Source: Oscheius onirici (lineage: Eukaryota; Nematoda; Chromadorea; Rhabditida; Rhabditidae). Taken from it: 64,000 nt of DNA. The stretch is from positions 6,310,501-6,374,500 of the forward strand of contig OW051470.1 of assembly GCA_932521025.1 (NCBI GenBank), written 5' to 3'. The position numbers and the translations under genes are program-made. A model generated the notes under the pieces. The model was not told the origin of the DNA. It worked only from the letters and a program-made list of their open reading frames with translations, and searched no databases. Position 1 is the stretch's first letter; each line of letters starts with the position of its first letter. Below are positions 21,541 through 33,049 of the stretch, piece by piece.

Positions 21541-21955
21541 TGTGTCTCCGGCTTAGAAAAATCGCTGCGAGACCAATTACAAGGCTTCCGTCACGATTAC
21601 TGCGGGTCCCGACGCGATCTCGTCCCAAAAATTTTATTTTCGCGTTTTCGACGTTTTTCACTGATTTTTTCGTTTCCAAACCATGTTCAATCGATTCGGC
21701 ATCAAATTTTACGTCTGATAAGTATATTCCGAAAGCAAAAATTTTGTTTCCTATTTAGTTCTTTGCTAAGCACAGCAATTTTGATGTCGGAATGGACATA
21801 ACTGGTGTAAAATTTGATGCGGAATCGATTAAACATGGTTTGACAACGATAAAATGAGTGTAAGGCGTCGAAAAATACAAAATATGCAAGATCGTGACGG
21901 GACCAATGCCAAATGGTCCCGCAGCGGTTTTGGCATAGCCGAAGGCTTCCTTAAA
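21541..21955. mobile_element. foldback MITE copy B
   Basis: Same family and orientation as copy A, but lacks about 50 bp from the centre. It forms the left half of a 1-kb palindrome with copy C. Confidence 0.85.
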
Positions 21956-22095
21956 AAAAGAGAGCTCGACCATAACCCATTTAATTCACTGCGAGACCGG
22001 AATAACAACAGAAAACTTAGCTGAGTATCCTATGTTTCCATGTTATAAGAGTCTCGCGCGGAAATAAATGGGTTACGGTCGAGCTCTCTTTTTTT
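21956..22095. repeat. inner inverted repeat between MITE copies B and C
   Basis: AGAGCTCGACCATAACCCAT at 21961 is mirrored by ATGGGTTACGGTCGAGCTCT near 22068-22087. Shorter matching pieces (GCGAGAC and GTCTCGC) lie inside. The symmetry continues that of the flanking MITE copies. Confidence 0.75.
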
Positions 22096-22120
22096 TGAAC
22101 AAACCATACTTGTATTAAAA

Positions 22121-22570
22121 GAAGCCTTCGGCTATGCCATAACCACAGCGGGACCATTTGGCATTGGTCCCGTCACGATCTTGCATATTTTGTATTTTTC
22201 GACGCCTTACACTCGTTTTATCGTTTTCAAACCATGTTTAATCGATTTCGCATCAAATTTTACACCAGTTGTGTCTATTCCGACATCAAAATTGATGTGC
22301 TTAGCAAAGAACAAAATGGGAAAGAGCAGAAACGCTGTTTTCGCCTTTTCCTTCCAGTTTTATTGGATTTTTGCTTTCGGAATATACTTATCAGACGTAA
22401 AATTTGATGCCGAATCGATTGAACATGGTTTGGAAACGAAAAAATCAGTGAAAAACGTCGAAAACGCGAAAATAAAATTTTTGGGATGAGATCGCGTCGG
22501 GACCCGCTGTAATCGTGACGGAACCCGTGCAATAGGTCTCGCAGCGATTTTTTTGAAGCCGGACACGCGC
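22121..22570. mobile_element. foldback MITE copy C (inverted)
   Basis: Inverted relative to copies A and B. It retains the centre that copy B has lost and is nearly identical to copy A. Confidence 0.85.
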
Positions 22571-22821
22571 TTTTAAAAAATGGGGATGACTTTTTAGAGT
22601 TTTCGTAAAATTTCAGTTTCGTACGAAAAACACGAATTTTGTCGCGGATTCATTTTTTTGCCTAACTTTTTCTGTGCGTCGGTATTTGCTCACGATGACT
22701 GGGGAAACACAAAAAATCCAGGAAAAAAGCGTGCTGAATTTCTTTCGCCCGCCGCACTGAAGGCAATTTTTTTCCCAGCCGGTCCAAGCGCACATATCTA
22801 AACGCCAGCCAAATATATAGA

Positions 22822-22882
22822 TTGCAGTTAGAACTGTTTTTCAGTGTAAACTGTTTACACTGAAAAACAGTTCTAACTGCAA
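22822..22882. repeat. perfect 30-bp-arm hairpin
   Basis: Thirty bases at 22822-22851 are exactly complementary to 22853-22882, with one base between. Both arms contain GTTTTTCAGTGTAAAC or its complement. It lies 127 bp before the ZHP gene start. Confidence 0.9.
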
Positions 22883-23008
22883 CATATATATAGTCTGGTG
22901 TTATATTCTATTGTCATCGTGATCCAGTGATCCTTTGTAGGACACAACACTTGTGTATCTTGAACCTTTTCCGAATCGAACAATCTTTTTTTTTCACCTT
23001 TAGTTTCG

Positions 23009-23955
23009 ATGTCCCAAAACAGCCGTGGGATGGATTGGCTTCATTGTAATCATTGTTTCAAATCCGCCAGCCAAATGGGCACAGTCTTCTTCTCCAGCTG
23101 CGGCCACGTTATGTGCCAGAAATGCGGAACAAACCAAGGAGCCCCGACATCTACTTGTCCGACATGCAAGGCTGCGGCGAGACTGATAGCTGTGGACAAG
23201 AATCTTGGACCTGATGTTCGAGTAAGCCTATTCCCTTTCTAAAGAATAAATTGTTCAGATTTTCTTTCAAAAGCCCTACGACGTTGCCTCACATTTCATG
23301 CAACAGCTGAAGAAAGTTATGGATTTCCAAGGAGCAAATCGGCAGCGTCTCCAGAAATACCAGCAAGAGAGGGCGATGAAAATGCAAAAGTACGCTGAAG
23401 GAGCTGGTGCTCAAATGAAAAAGATGCAGGACACTGCCAAGTGAGTGCTTGTTCTTCTTCTTTGTGATATGGCTATCTTTAGACAGCTTTACCAGGAGAA
23501 GCAACAGCTGCTAGAAGAAACTCAGAACTACAAACAACAAATTCACCAGCTCAACCAGCGTTGCTTAATTGCCGAAGCCAAGTGAGACTCTTCCTCCAAT
23601 TATTCCATCTTTTATTTTCCAGAATTCGCAACCGAGAAAGCCGCTTAGAGAGTTTGGCTCCTCGTCACGGAGGCTCTGATTCTGGCCAGAGTTCTTTGAG
23701 CGCTGCCGATTTTTCTTCGGAGAGCGTCAGCTTCTTGACAAGTACGCCAATACAAGGATCAACTGTTAGTTTGCTTTGTTCATGTTTAGAATCCATTTTC
23801 AGCCAACTATGAGCAAAAATATTCGAGGAATGAATAACCATATGTTGTAGGTGCTCCCATTTTTTTCTCATAAACCATGAATTTTCAGGAACGCTAGTAA
23901 AATTTCCCCCATCGCTCGTTCTGGCCCTTCTCTCTTCGGTAGTTCTTTTTTCTGA
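23009..23955 (+). CDS. ZHP/RNF212-type RING protein
   Basis: A meiotic crossover-type RING protein, probable SUMO or ubiquitin ligase of synapsed chromosomes. The N-terminal finger reads C-N-H-C, C-G-H-V-M-C-Q-K-C and C-P-T-C. Next comes I-F-F-Q-K-P-Y, characteristic of the ZHP-3/4 group, then a long coiled coil (Q-Q-L-K-K-V-M to L-N-Q-R-C). A Ser-rich tail ends P-I-A-R-S-G-P-S-L-F-G-S-S-F-F. Six exons join in frame; stop at 23953-23955. Length is about 270 residues. The start lies in a TTTAG-preceded context. The family assignment is firm, but which of the four nematode ZHP paralogues it matches is not. Confidence 0.85.
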
Positions 23956-23993
23956 AACGATCAAATTTTTTAATGTTTATTGTAATAATAATT

Positions 23994-24644
23994 TTAGTTC
24001 ACAAAATGTAAAACTGATTCATTGGGACTTGACGGACCTCTAGTGTAAATAGCGCACATCATGCGCTGACTCTTGAGCCAGCTGTCTTTGTCTTCAATCA
24101 GATCCTCAACATAGAACGTTACCACGACAGACGATACTCCTCTAACCAAGTAAGAAGAGAAAGTACGTTCATTTATCCGTTTATCGGCGAATCTTTCCGT
24201 CTGGCAGCTTGCTCAATTACCACTGGGCTTTCTCTCTTTGATTTCTAACGCGGAAATGGCGTTTTACATTTTGCGGTTGTTTATTTTCGAGTTTTCAGTG
24301 TCGCCTGTGTCTCCCAAAGGAACATTCGGTCATCCCGATGTCTCCGCCCATATATTCTTGGGGCTCCTTTGATGGCTCCGCTAATGTCCCATTCGCTTCA
24401 CAAGTTGTATCTTTTCTGGCATTTTGGGTGGTCATTCTGACACTTTCCCAGTTATCAGACTCGCAATCTCATAACCAATTCCTCTTCATTTACATAGTCG
24501 TCTACTTGAGAAGGACCTGCCCTCGTTCAAATGCTCTTTTGAAGGCTCCGGGCCGGATTGAAGGTCCATTAAACTACTAAACGAGGTCGTTATGTCCTCG
24601 GGGACTCCCATGGGAATGCCACGACCTGACATTATCGTTGCCAT
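23994..24644 (-). CDS. possible small gene, unrecognised
   Basis: A low-confidence two-exon gene. The ATG at 24642-24644 begins M-A-T-I-M-S-G-R-G-I-P-M-G-V-P-E-D. A GT donor after N-E-G can join to an acceptor near 24170, giving V-S-S-V-V-V-T-F-Y-V-E-D-L, then K-S-Q-R-M-M-C-A-I-Y-T and a stop at 23994-23996. An AATAAA signal follows on the minus strand. The last exon looks coding, but the join and the product are uncertain. It converges with the ZHP gene, with stops 38 bp apart. Confidence 0.35.
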
Positions 24645-25440
24645 CAGAACTTGATTTGACTGCTCCAGGGTCTATTTTTCAACTGCAGCCGTTCTTTACT
24701 CCTTTACTTTTAACAAAACTACTCTCACGTGTAGGAAAAGAATAAATGAGCAGTGAAATTGAATCATCCGGAGAACGACTTTGAACAAGAGGGGGCCTTC
24801 TTCTCTCACCTCTTCCAAATTCTTGCATGAGACAAAGTGACGGAAGTTGTTGGATTCCTTACGAGACCGGAAGGCTATCAAGAATTCTCGTTTTGCTTGG
24901 TATGAATGATTCACTCAGTCATATATTGTGTCATTTCACGAGTGTGTGTCCTCTGACTTCAGCGGCTTTCAATGGATTGCCGCGAGCACTCTCTCTTTTG
25001 CACCCAGAGCTATCGTCTAGTAATTATGTAGGCCAGTCACTACTTCTTCGTTTAGTTTTGGTCTCTAACGCCGGCCTCATTTCCTCCGTCGTGTTGTGTT
25101 CTTTTCCGAATGTTGCTTTGAACGGACATTTCCCAATTTCCTTTCTATGCGCCTATTTTGACTCTTTCGAAAAACACCAGCCGCCCTGGCGCCTGCGGCA
25201 CTCAGAAGGCCGAAGAATGTTGTCCAAACATTAGATTTCTCGTTCCCACTCTAAGTTCAAAAATAACAATCTAATCCTAAGAAAAGCTAAATTGTCCTGA
25301 CTTGTTCGTGGCCTCGGACAAACATAAACAGTCCACCACAAACACCATTACGCTTCAGTAGTAGAGAGATTCTCCACTCGACTGAACAATACGTGTCAAT
25401 GTTCGTGGACATGTTTATTTCGGATCAGTAAGTCACCGAC
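24645..25440. other. intergenic, no gene supported
   Basis: No splice-consistent gene was found on either strand. An AATAAA signal for the minus-strand Ly6 gene lies near 25412. Confidence 0.35.
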
Positions 25441-26121
25441 TCAGTAGGGGAATCGGTATCCGTTTTTTTTGTTCCAGTCCAGTTCACCCCGAAGCGGTTT
25501 CGTCCAGCCAGTAAATTGCCTGAACAAGACTTATATATTTTTAGTTCTTGTAGTTTCGGATCTATCACACAACCAGTCAAAACGTACCTCCTCATTAGGC
25601 CCTGGTAGTACTGCACCGAGAAGTTGGCGTTGCAGAGATCTGAATCACAACATTCTTCGCAACTGACCTGAAAGAAGTTCTCTTCTTCTGGATCCGTCCC
25701 TTTGTCCTTACTTGGTCTTGTCCATATCCGACGGACTCGCAGAACTCGTTGCATCTTTCTCCGCAATCCCTCTCGACCGATGTGAAGGCGTTGTTTATCG
25801 TCAACACGGTCGTCTGAAGAGTCTTTGGATTCAGTAGAGATTACTCTTTACCACACAGACCTTCTCCCAGGGAGCACAAATCTTTGAAGTTTCTTCGGAT
25901 TCGAACAGAACCAAAGACTCGTTTGCACACCAGCTATCTCTGAAAGAATACAAACATAAAGTTTAACGAGAATCAGATTTTTTTTTCTGTTTTTTCCCTC
26001 CCTACCTATGATCCTCATCGTACAATTCGTTATAGGAAAACGAGCACGAAAAACAGCGGAGACCGACTGCTACTGGAAGAACGAAGACACACAGAAAGAG
26101 AATGACTTCTCGAAGGGTCAT
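25441..26121 (-). CDS. Ly6/uPAR-like cysteine-rich protein (HOT/ODR-2 type)
   Basis: A secreted or surface three-finger-type protein. The signal peptide [13 protein letters not shown] is followed by L-R-C-F-S-C-S-F-S-Y. Cys-rich segments W-C-A-N-E-S-L, I-C-A-P-W-E-K and D-C-G-E-R-C-N-E-F-C-E lead to the closing Ly6 signature C-E-E-C-C-D-S-D-L-C-N. The tail has W-T-K-P-L-R-G-E-L-D-W and shows no obvious hydrophobic GPI signal. Exons join in frame; stop at 25441-25443. The pattern is that of nematode HOT/ODR-2 relatives. Its start codon lies 17 bp inside the coding sequence of the opposite-strand phosphatase. Confidence 0.8.
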
Positions 26122-27431
26122 TAACAAAGAAAGTCGTCAAGTCTCTCAGATTCGTCCGTTTCTCTATGTCGGAGGGTTGGCTGGACTGTCGCCTCGAGTT
26201 CTCTGTAAGTTCGAAAAGAGGTGGGGGTAAGATAGAACTGAAAATCGGATGTGCCCTCATTTTATGGTGTAGCAATCATTGTAAAAAAGAGGAGAGGGAA
26301 AGGGTCGGGATCAATGTCAGGTGTAGGCCCGTATGAATGAAATGGCATAATGGCCGGACAAAGGCAATCAACCGTGTGCCAATTGGTCCTTTTTCAGCCA
26401 AGTTCTGTACTACCATCAATTTCATCCCCGGATTTCGACTCTCTGCTCCAAGTCACATGAGAGTTCTGCACATTCCTCTCATGGACGAGGACTCGACCGA
26501 ACTGGCTCCCTTCTGGACAACTGTATTCAAAGTAAAACTTTATATTTTGAGTGAATCAGATTTCTTAGGAAATAGACGATGCCCGGAAGTTGGCTGGTCG
26601 TTGTCTTCTTCTCTGTGCGATGGGAATTTCTCGATCAGCCACCTTCTCCATTGCGTACATGATGTGCATTGAAAAGTATAGTGTTACTCTCATAGAAACA
26701 ATTCTCTTCAGAATGTCCCTCCGTGATGCCTATAAACACGTTCAAATGTGTCGGAACATCATCTGTCCGAATGTGGGTTTTTTCCAGCAAATGATCGACC
26801 TGGAGCATAAGGTAGGCGCTTCAGTTCTGACTGACAAATGGCCTCTTTCTGTCTCGCAGCGGTTAGTGTCGCCTAGATCGGCCGCCCCGAGGGCACCATT
26901 TATTCCGAACTGACGGCAAAAGGAGACACTTACAACGGCAATATTGCTCTCAATTTGTATTTCAGATGCGGGGGAGCAGAACGGTCCAGATAATTGAGCC
27001 CATAGCTGGAGTCAAAGTGGCAGATGTCGTCTGGAATGAACTCTACGAGGAGATGATGGAGACTATGAACGAGTCGGACCGACACTCACTGAGATCTCTC
27101 AACATGACTGTCGATTCGGTAGGAGAAGAATCTGTTAAGTCTAATGAAAGAAGTTTAGAACAGACAATCGTCCGACACCCGGTCAATTAGGTCGATGAAT
27201 GTCATCGATGAGAGCAAAGTGGACGACACATCCAGGTAATTAAAATCAGTGAAACTCGGTACAATTAGATTCAGATCTTTGGCCTCTTTCCGTCTGACTG
27301 ATACTGTTCCTTCCGGACCGGGTATTCCAACGATTTCGGAGAAAGTACTACCCAAAACAATACTTCGGGACAAGAGTCGGGAAACGAAGAAGAAGCGATG
27401 GAGGTTGAGTTGGAGCAAAGATGTTCCATAG
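26102..27431 (+). CDS. dual-specificity phosphatase-like protein
   Basis: A cytosolic DSP-fold protein. It begins M-T-S-R-R-V and quickly enters the fold with [14 protein letters not shown]. The P-loop is [12 protein letters not shown], so the catalytic C-x5-R is intact. The usual His before Cys is Leu, and the usual A-G is M-G. The lid and helix continue as A-Y-M-M-C-I-E-K and [14 protein letters not shown] basic, Ser-rich tail follows through three more exons and ends L-S-W-S-K-D-V-P. Intron joins are in frame, including a 154-bp one before M-R-G-S-R. It could be an active phosphatase or a phosphate-binding relative. Confidence 0.85.
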
Positions 27432-27575
27432 TCCTTTCTACACAATTTTTTTAAAGATAAGGTTATGTGATTTCTTGTTAGGTTGACGAATTGTAGAATG
27501 AGGTGTTGTACATAATGAACTTTTTGGGTAAAACAATTTATGTTAGAAACAACTGATCGAGACGCTGAAGTTGTT

Positions 27576-28473
27576 TTAGATCTTGTTGAAGGCTGAAACC
27601 CAGTGTTAGAACCACAGTGAGAAAGAAACATACCGACAATATCGACCGATTGGACATGGTCTTCAAAGTCTCCGGTGATCTTCTCAATCAGATCATCGAC
27701 GGAAACCTTCAGATCCTCAATGACGCAGATGATTTGGAGCTTTTTGATTCCGTATCCGATGGCGATAAGCTTGGCTCCTCCCCAGACTAGTCCGTCCATT
27801 TCGATGGAACGGACGAGCTTTTCCATCTCTCCGAGATCCGTCTCATCGTCCCATGGCTTGACGTCGAGGATGATGCTGGACTTGGCGATGGGTCCAGGCT
27901 ACAATTAAATAATAAAATGATTGAAGTAAACTGAAACCTTGGCGGACTTCTTCTCCTGGTAGGCCTTCAGACGCTCCTGAACAATCTTAGCCTTCTCCTC
28001 ATCTTCCTCATCGTCGGATCCGAAGAGATCGAGGTCAGAGGCCTCGTTTTTCTCTTCTGCGGATCCTCCGGCACTGGGCCAGGCATTACGCTCGGCAGCG
28101 GAGAAAGAGGCAATGTTCTTGTACCAACGGGCAACGTTGGCAAACTTCTTAGGGCACGGAGCGCTTCCGACCTGCTCGAAGGTCTTCTTGTCCTCACCAG
28201 ATGGGACAAATCTGAATGTTTGGTTGATTGAAAACCATAAATAGTAGGTTGTGATTCTGCCTTTTATGAGGATCAGGGTAGAAGAATAGGGGAGAGACTC
28301 ACAGTGAGAGGATTGAATGTAAAGAACCTAGAGGGGGGGGGGGATGGCAAGTACAGAGACAAGTATAGAGACAGGAAAGTCATGGGACAGGATGAGACGG
28401 CAGAAAGGAAAACTAACCCGTCAATATATGCCTGAGTGGCGAGAGTCTGGTTGAGCTTTCCAAGATCGGCCAT
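27576..28473 (-). CDS. EEF1B2: elongation factor 1-beta (EF-1B alpha) nucleotide exchange factor
   Basis: The GDP/GTP exchange factor for eEF1A. The N-terminus is a GST-C-like region ([10 protein letters not shown], then F-A-N-V-A-R-W-Y). An acidic linker has [11 protein letters not shown]. The catalytic domain has [22 protein letters not shown] and [10 protein letters not shown]. The C-terminus V-Q-S-V-D-I-V-A-F-N-K-I is split by the last intron. Start 28471-28473, stop 27576-27578. The first intron (about 28205-28417) contains a run of about twelve G on the plus strand. The gene diverges from aconitase and converges with the phosphatase. Confidence 0.95.
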
Positions 28474-29038
28474 TTTCCGAGGAGTGAAGCGACAGAAGTG
28501 ACTGTTTTAACATTTTTCCACTGGACTGCGTTCGACATACCGTAGTTTCTTCCCAAGACCCATTCTCTCAAGTCCTTTGATCTCATAGACACAATAACGG
28601 GGTCATTCTGTCAAGCTGACGCAGATCTCGTCAGTTGTGCACACGGGCGCTGCAATTCTTCAGTGCTCTTTGACCCTTCTTCGGGTTCTCCGTTCCCTTA
28701 TCAGAATGTTTTCCTTTTCGACCCGCCCCGTGACAGTAGTCGCTAAAGGCAGTGCAAGACAGGCGCCGGTTTTTGTTTATCGCTTAGATGGATGCGTTTG
28801 TTTTTTATTTACAACATGTTCTCTTTAGTATTCTACTACGCGATTGGTTAGAGGCAGACTTTTCCTCGAGGCTATGAGTTTCAAATCTCCCGCGCGTTTG
28901 ACAGATTTTTACGGCGGCATAAAAAGTTCTTTTCACGAATTTGATTCGTTTGTCAAAACATTGTTTTTTCAAGGCTTTCTAAAAGTGCTTCAGTTAATAT
29001 TGTTTCCTTTATCAATAATTTACGCTTTGAATTTCAGT
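28474..29038. promoter_or_regulatory. divergent promoter region of EF-1B and aconitase
   Basis: 565 bp between two highly expressed housekeeping genes. Pyrimidine-rich tracts occur on both sides, and an ATTTCAG acceptor sits two bases before the aconitase ATG. No gene lies inside. Confidence 0.5.
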
Positions 29039-32002
29039 ATGCACCTCCTCAGATTGAGCCGGTTGGCCGGCCCAGTCCAATATCGTGCTCTTCATGCCTC
29101 CAGCTCTTTGGTTGGTGATTTTATTCATGTAGATAAAACAACTTGTTCAGAACAATGTTTCCATGAGCAAATTCGAGAAGGACCGCTATCTTCCCTATGA
29201 CAGGCTGTCCAAGAACGTAAAAGTTGTAAGAGATCGGTATGTTTCAAACTTTGTTTTTGTCAAAAACACTTATTTTCAGTCTGAAGCGGCCGTTGACGCT
29301 TTCCGAGAAAATTCTCTATGGCCACTTGGATCAGCCCAAAACTCAAGAAATTGAGCGCGGAGTCTCTTACCTTCGACTTCGTCCCGATCGTGTAGCCATG
29401 CAGGATGCTACTGCCCAGATGGCCATGCTCCAGTTCATTTCATCTGGACTGCCTAAGGTTGGTGTTTTATTGCTATTTGCAAATAATTCAATTCAGGTCG
29501 CTGTTCCTTCCACCATTCATTGTGACCACTTGATCGAGGCTCAGAAAGGAGGAGCCCAAGATTTGGCTCGTGCCAAGGACCTGAACAAGGAAGTCTACAA
29601 CTTCCTCTCGTCGGCTGGAAACAAGTACGGAGTCGGATTCTGGAAGCCGGGATCTGGTATCATTCATCAGATCATCCTCGAAAACTACGCTTTCCCTGGA
29701 CTTTTGCTTATCGGAACTGACTCCCACACCCCCAATGGAGGTTAGTGAGACTTTGTTTCCAAGTAATGATGGTTAGGTGGCCTCGGAGGTCTCTGCATTG
29801 GAGTCGGAGGAGCCGATGCCGTCGATGTTATGGCCGATATTCCCTGGGAGCTGAAGTGCCCCAAAGTCATCGGAGTCAAGTTGACCGGAAATCTAAGCGG
29901 ATGGACCTCTGCCAAGGATGTCATTCTGAAGGTCGCTGACATTCTCACCGTCAAGGGAGGAACTGGAGCTATCGTCGAATATTTCGGTCCCGGAGTAGAT
30001 TCTCTTTCCGCTACTGGAATGGGAACCATCTGCAACATGGGAGCTGAAATCGGTGCCACCACCTCTGTCTTCCCCTTCAACGACAGCATGCGCAAGTATC
30101 TCGAGGTATTTCAGCTAGCATTGAACCTGGAAATCCTAATTTTAGGCTACTGGTCGCAAATCTATTGCCGAAGAGGCTGCCAAGTACAAAGATCTCCTGA
30201 CCGCTGACGATGGATGCCATTACGATCAGGTTCGTTTCGAAATCCAACTAGTGATCTCTGTACTATTCTCCAGCACGTAGACTGGGCAGATTTTGCGTCA
30301 TTTATCGCATTTCTTGCACGTGTTCCAAAATCAAAAGCTCAAAACGGTGATCTCTGTAATAAGGAGAGGGAATGATGTTTGACCGTTCCAGATTATCGAG
30401 ATCAACCTTGATACCCTCGTACCTCATGTCAACGGACCCTTCACGCCTGATCTTGCCTCTCCCATTGACAAGCTCGGAGACAATGCCAAGAAGAACGGAT
30501 GGCCAGTCGACATCAAGGTGTCTCTCATCGGATCATGCACCAACTCTTCCTATGAAGATATGACTCGCTCAGCCTCCGTCGCCAAGCAGGTTGTTGATTT
30601 TTATTCATCATTTATGACTTCGTTAGGCTCTGGACAAGGGACTCAAAGCCAAGACTCTTTTCACAATTACCCCTGGATCCGAACAAGTCCGTGCCACCAT
30701 CGAGCGTGACGGATTGAGCAAGATCTTCTCCGATTTCGGTGGAATGGTTCTTGCCAACGCTTGCGGACCCTGCATCGGTAACTTACTTGAATTATCTCGT
30801 TCAATTTCTTTTTTTAGGTCAATGGGATCGACAGGACGTGAAGAAGGGCGAGAAGAACACCATTGTCACTTCTTACAACCGTAACTTCACTGGACGTAAC
30901 GATGCCAATCCCGCCACTCATGGATTCGTCGCCTCCCCCGAAATGGTCACTGCTCTTTCCATTGCCGGACGTCTTGATTTCGACCCCAGACGCGACGAAC
31001 TGACTGCTGCTGACGGTATGAAGCTAGTTTTGCTCTTCTAATGAATATTTTAGGATCCAAGTTTAAGCTCCAGCCTCCTACCGGAGACAACCTTCCCGCT
31101 AAAGGATACGATCCCGGAGAGGATACCTACCAGGCTTCTTCTGGGTCCGGACAAGTCGATGTCGACCCCAAGTCCCAACGTCTTCAGCTTCTTGAACCTT
31201 TCACGAAGTGGGACGGTAGAGATCTCGAGGACATGGTCATTCTCATCAAGGTATCTTTTTTCTGAGAATAATAATATTTGGCCTTTTTAGGTTAAAGGAA
31301 AGTGCACAACTGACCACATTTCTGCTGCCGGACCCTGGTTGAAATACCGCGGTCATTTGGACAACATCTCCAACAATCTTTTCCTTACCGCTGTCAACGC
31401 TGAGAATGGAGAGATGAACAAGGTCTGCCCAAAGTTTATTCAGTTACTTTTTACGTTTTAGATCAGACATCAGGTCACCGGAAACTTTGGAACTGTTTCC
31501 GAGGTTTCTCGCTCGTACAAGGCCAATAAAATCAACTGGGTCGCCGTCGGAGACGAGAACTACGGAGAAGGATCTTCTCGCGAACATGCCGCTCTCGAGC
31601 CCCGTCATCTTGGAGGAAGAGCCATCATCGTCAAGTCTTTCGCTCGTATTCACGGTAAGGTTTTATTGTAGTTTCTGACTATTTGGTCAAATTTTAGAGA
31701 CGAATCTGAAAAAGCAGGGCATGCTCCCCTTGACCTTCGCCAACACTGCCGACTACGACAAGATTGACCCCTCTGACAAAATCTCCATTGTCGGTTTGAA
31801 CAACTTTGTTCCCGGAAAGCAACTTAAATGTGTCATCAAAAAGAAGGACGGAAAGAAAGTTTGTTCCTTCTTTTGCTCAACTAAAACTTTTGTTCAGGTG
31901 GAAATCATGCTGAATCATACCTTCAACGAGCAACAAATTGAATGGTTCAAGGCCGGCTCTGCTCTTAATCGCATGAAGGAAGTCTTCGCTTCGAGGAAAT
32001 AA
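29039..32002 (+). CDS. ACO2: mitochondrial aconitase
   Basis: Isomerises citrate to isocitrate through cis-aconitate in the TCA cycle, using a 4Fe-4S cluster. A mitochondrial presequence ([11 protein letters not shown]) precedes the mature enzyme. Landmarks in order: [36 protein letters not shown] (first cluster Cys), [11 protein letters not shown] (other two cluster Cys), [20 protein letters not shown], and [10 protein letters not shown]. About 780 residues, the normal length. At least eleven short introns all join in frame; the longest (about 30231-30391) carries a 12-bp direct repeat. Stop at 32000-32002. Confidence 0.97.
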
Positions 32003-32230
32003 CTCACTACTTTACATTGACTACTCGGTGTCTTTTTCTAGCTCGTAGCTGCTCCGAGGTCCTCTCTTCACGTGTAATTTTTCCAATAATATCGTAGAGA
32101 TTGTATAGAGCCGAATTTTTCTTATAAATTTTTTTTCGTGTCAGCTTTGTTTGGTCTCCGGCGACAACTGATTCACTCCTTTTCATTAGTTGTCCTCATA
32201 AAAGGACTCCAATAGTCTGGCACAGAAGAA

Positions 32231-32856
32231 ATGTTGCTTCTATTTCTGCTCCTTATTCTGGGAGTCTCCTCAGAGAACTGTCTCCAAATGAATGTCAGCG
32301 TAAGATGAAGTTCTCAGTTTTTTTTTCGTGAGTCCCTTTGCAGTTCAAAATCTACTGTTGGCTGGAACCGTACGATGGTCCAGTCTGGATCAAAATACTC
32401 GACAGAAGTCCCCTCAGTTTGTCTTTTACTTGATTTCCAAGAAAAAGGTTCAGTTGGAACGGACACTCTTTACGACGCGTACTTTTACGAGACGGATCTC
32501 GATGGTTTCGTTCACATCGAGGCTAATTTGATGAAAATCGAGAATTGCGAGAAACTGAAACCAAAACTTGTCATTTACTCGAAATGCGAGGTTTGTTCTT
32601 TGTTTTGGTCCGAAAACGAATTTTGAGAAACCTCTGAACTACAAAACATACGGGATGCAATATCCAATTGAGCTGGCTAGACGAAAACTGACAGGAGATG
32701 AGAATTTGGTGAGGAAAAACGAGTTTTCACCACAAACGTCCTTTTCAGCGGTTCAAGTCGGAATACCCTCTGAATAACATCAACGACTTGCACAACTTCC
32801 ACGAGAACTGGATCGATGTCAAAGACGGAGACTACGGAATATCCGAATTGTTCTGA
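32231..32856 (+). CDS. transthyretin-like (TTR) secreted protein
   Basis: A nematode TTR-family protein. The signal peptide M-L-L-L-F-L-L-L-I-L-G-V-S-S precedes the transthyretin-like sandwich, with V-C-L-L-L-D-F as the A/B strand region. T-D-L-D-G-F-V-H-I-E-A and P-K-L-V-I-Y-S-K-C-E follow, the latter corresponding to the family's I-Y-H-x-C. Exon 1 ends at 32299. The best in-frame acceptor is at 32383, beyond a nearer but out-of-phase CAG. Later introns follow K-C-E and E-N-L. Stop at 32854-32856. Some family members bridge apoptotic cells or act as extracellular lipid or metal binders; this one's role is unknown. Confidence 0.8.
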
Positions 32857-33049
32857 TGAATGAAAAGTCATTTGTGAAGTAGGGTCGAAGAGTCGAAAGA
32901 AAGTACACCGGAAGACGATAAGAGTAGACCCGATAAGATCCAGTCAAAGGGGAAAGAGAACTACTTTGCTCTTATTATTGAGAGCTCATCCCACGTACGG
33001 ATCAGTCCAATTAAACGGGCATTAAAGGGTCGCTCTTTTAAACGCGACC

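Noticed and set aside
30251..30358. 12-bp direct repeat GTGATCTCTGTA in the longest aconitase intron, considered as a target-site duplication
   Set aside because: The roughly 84 bp between shows no terminal repeats or relation to other elements here, so insertion is unproven.
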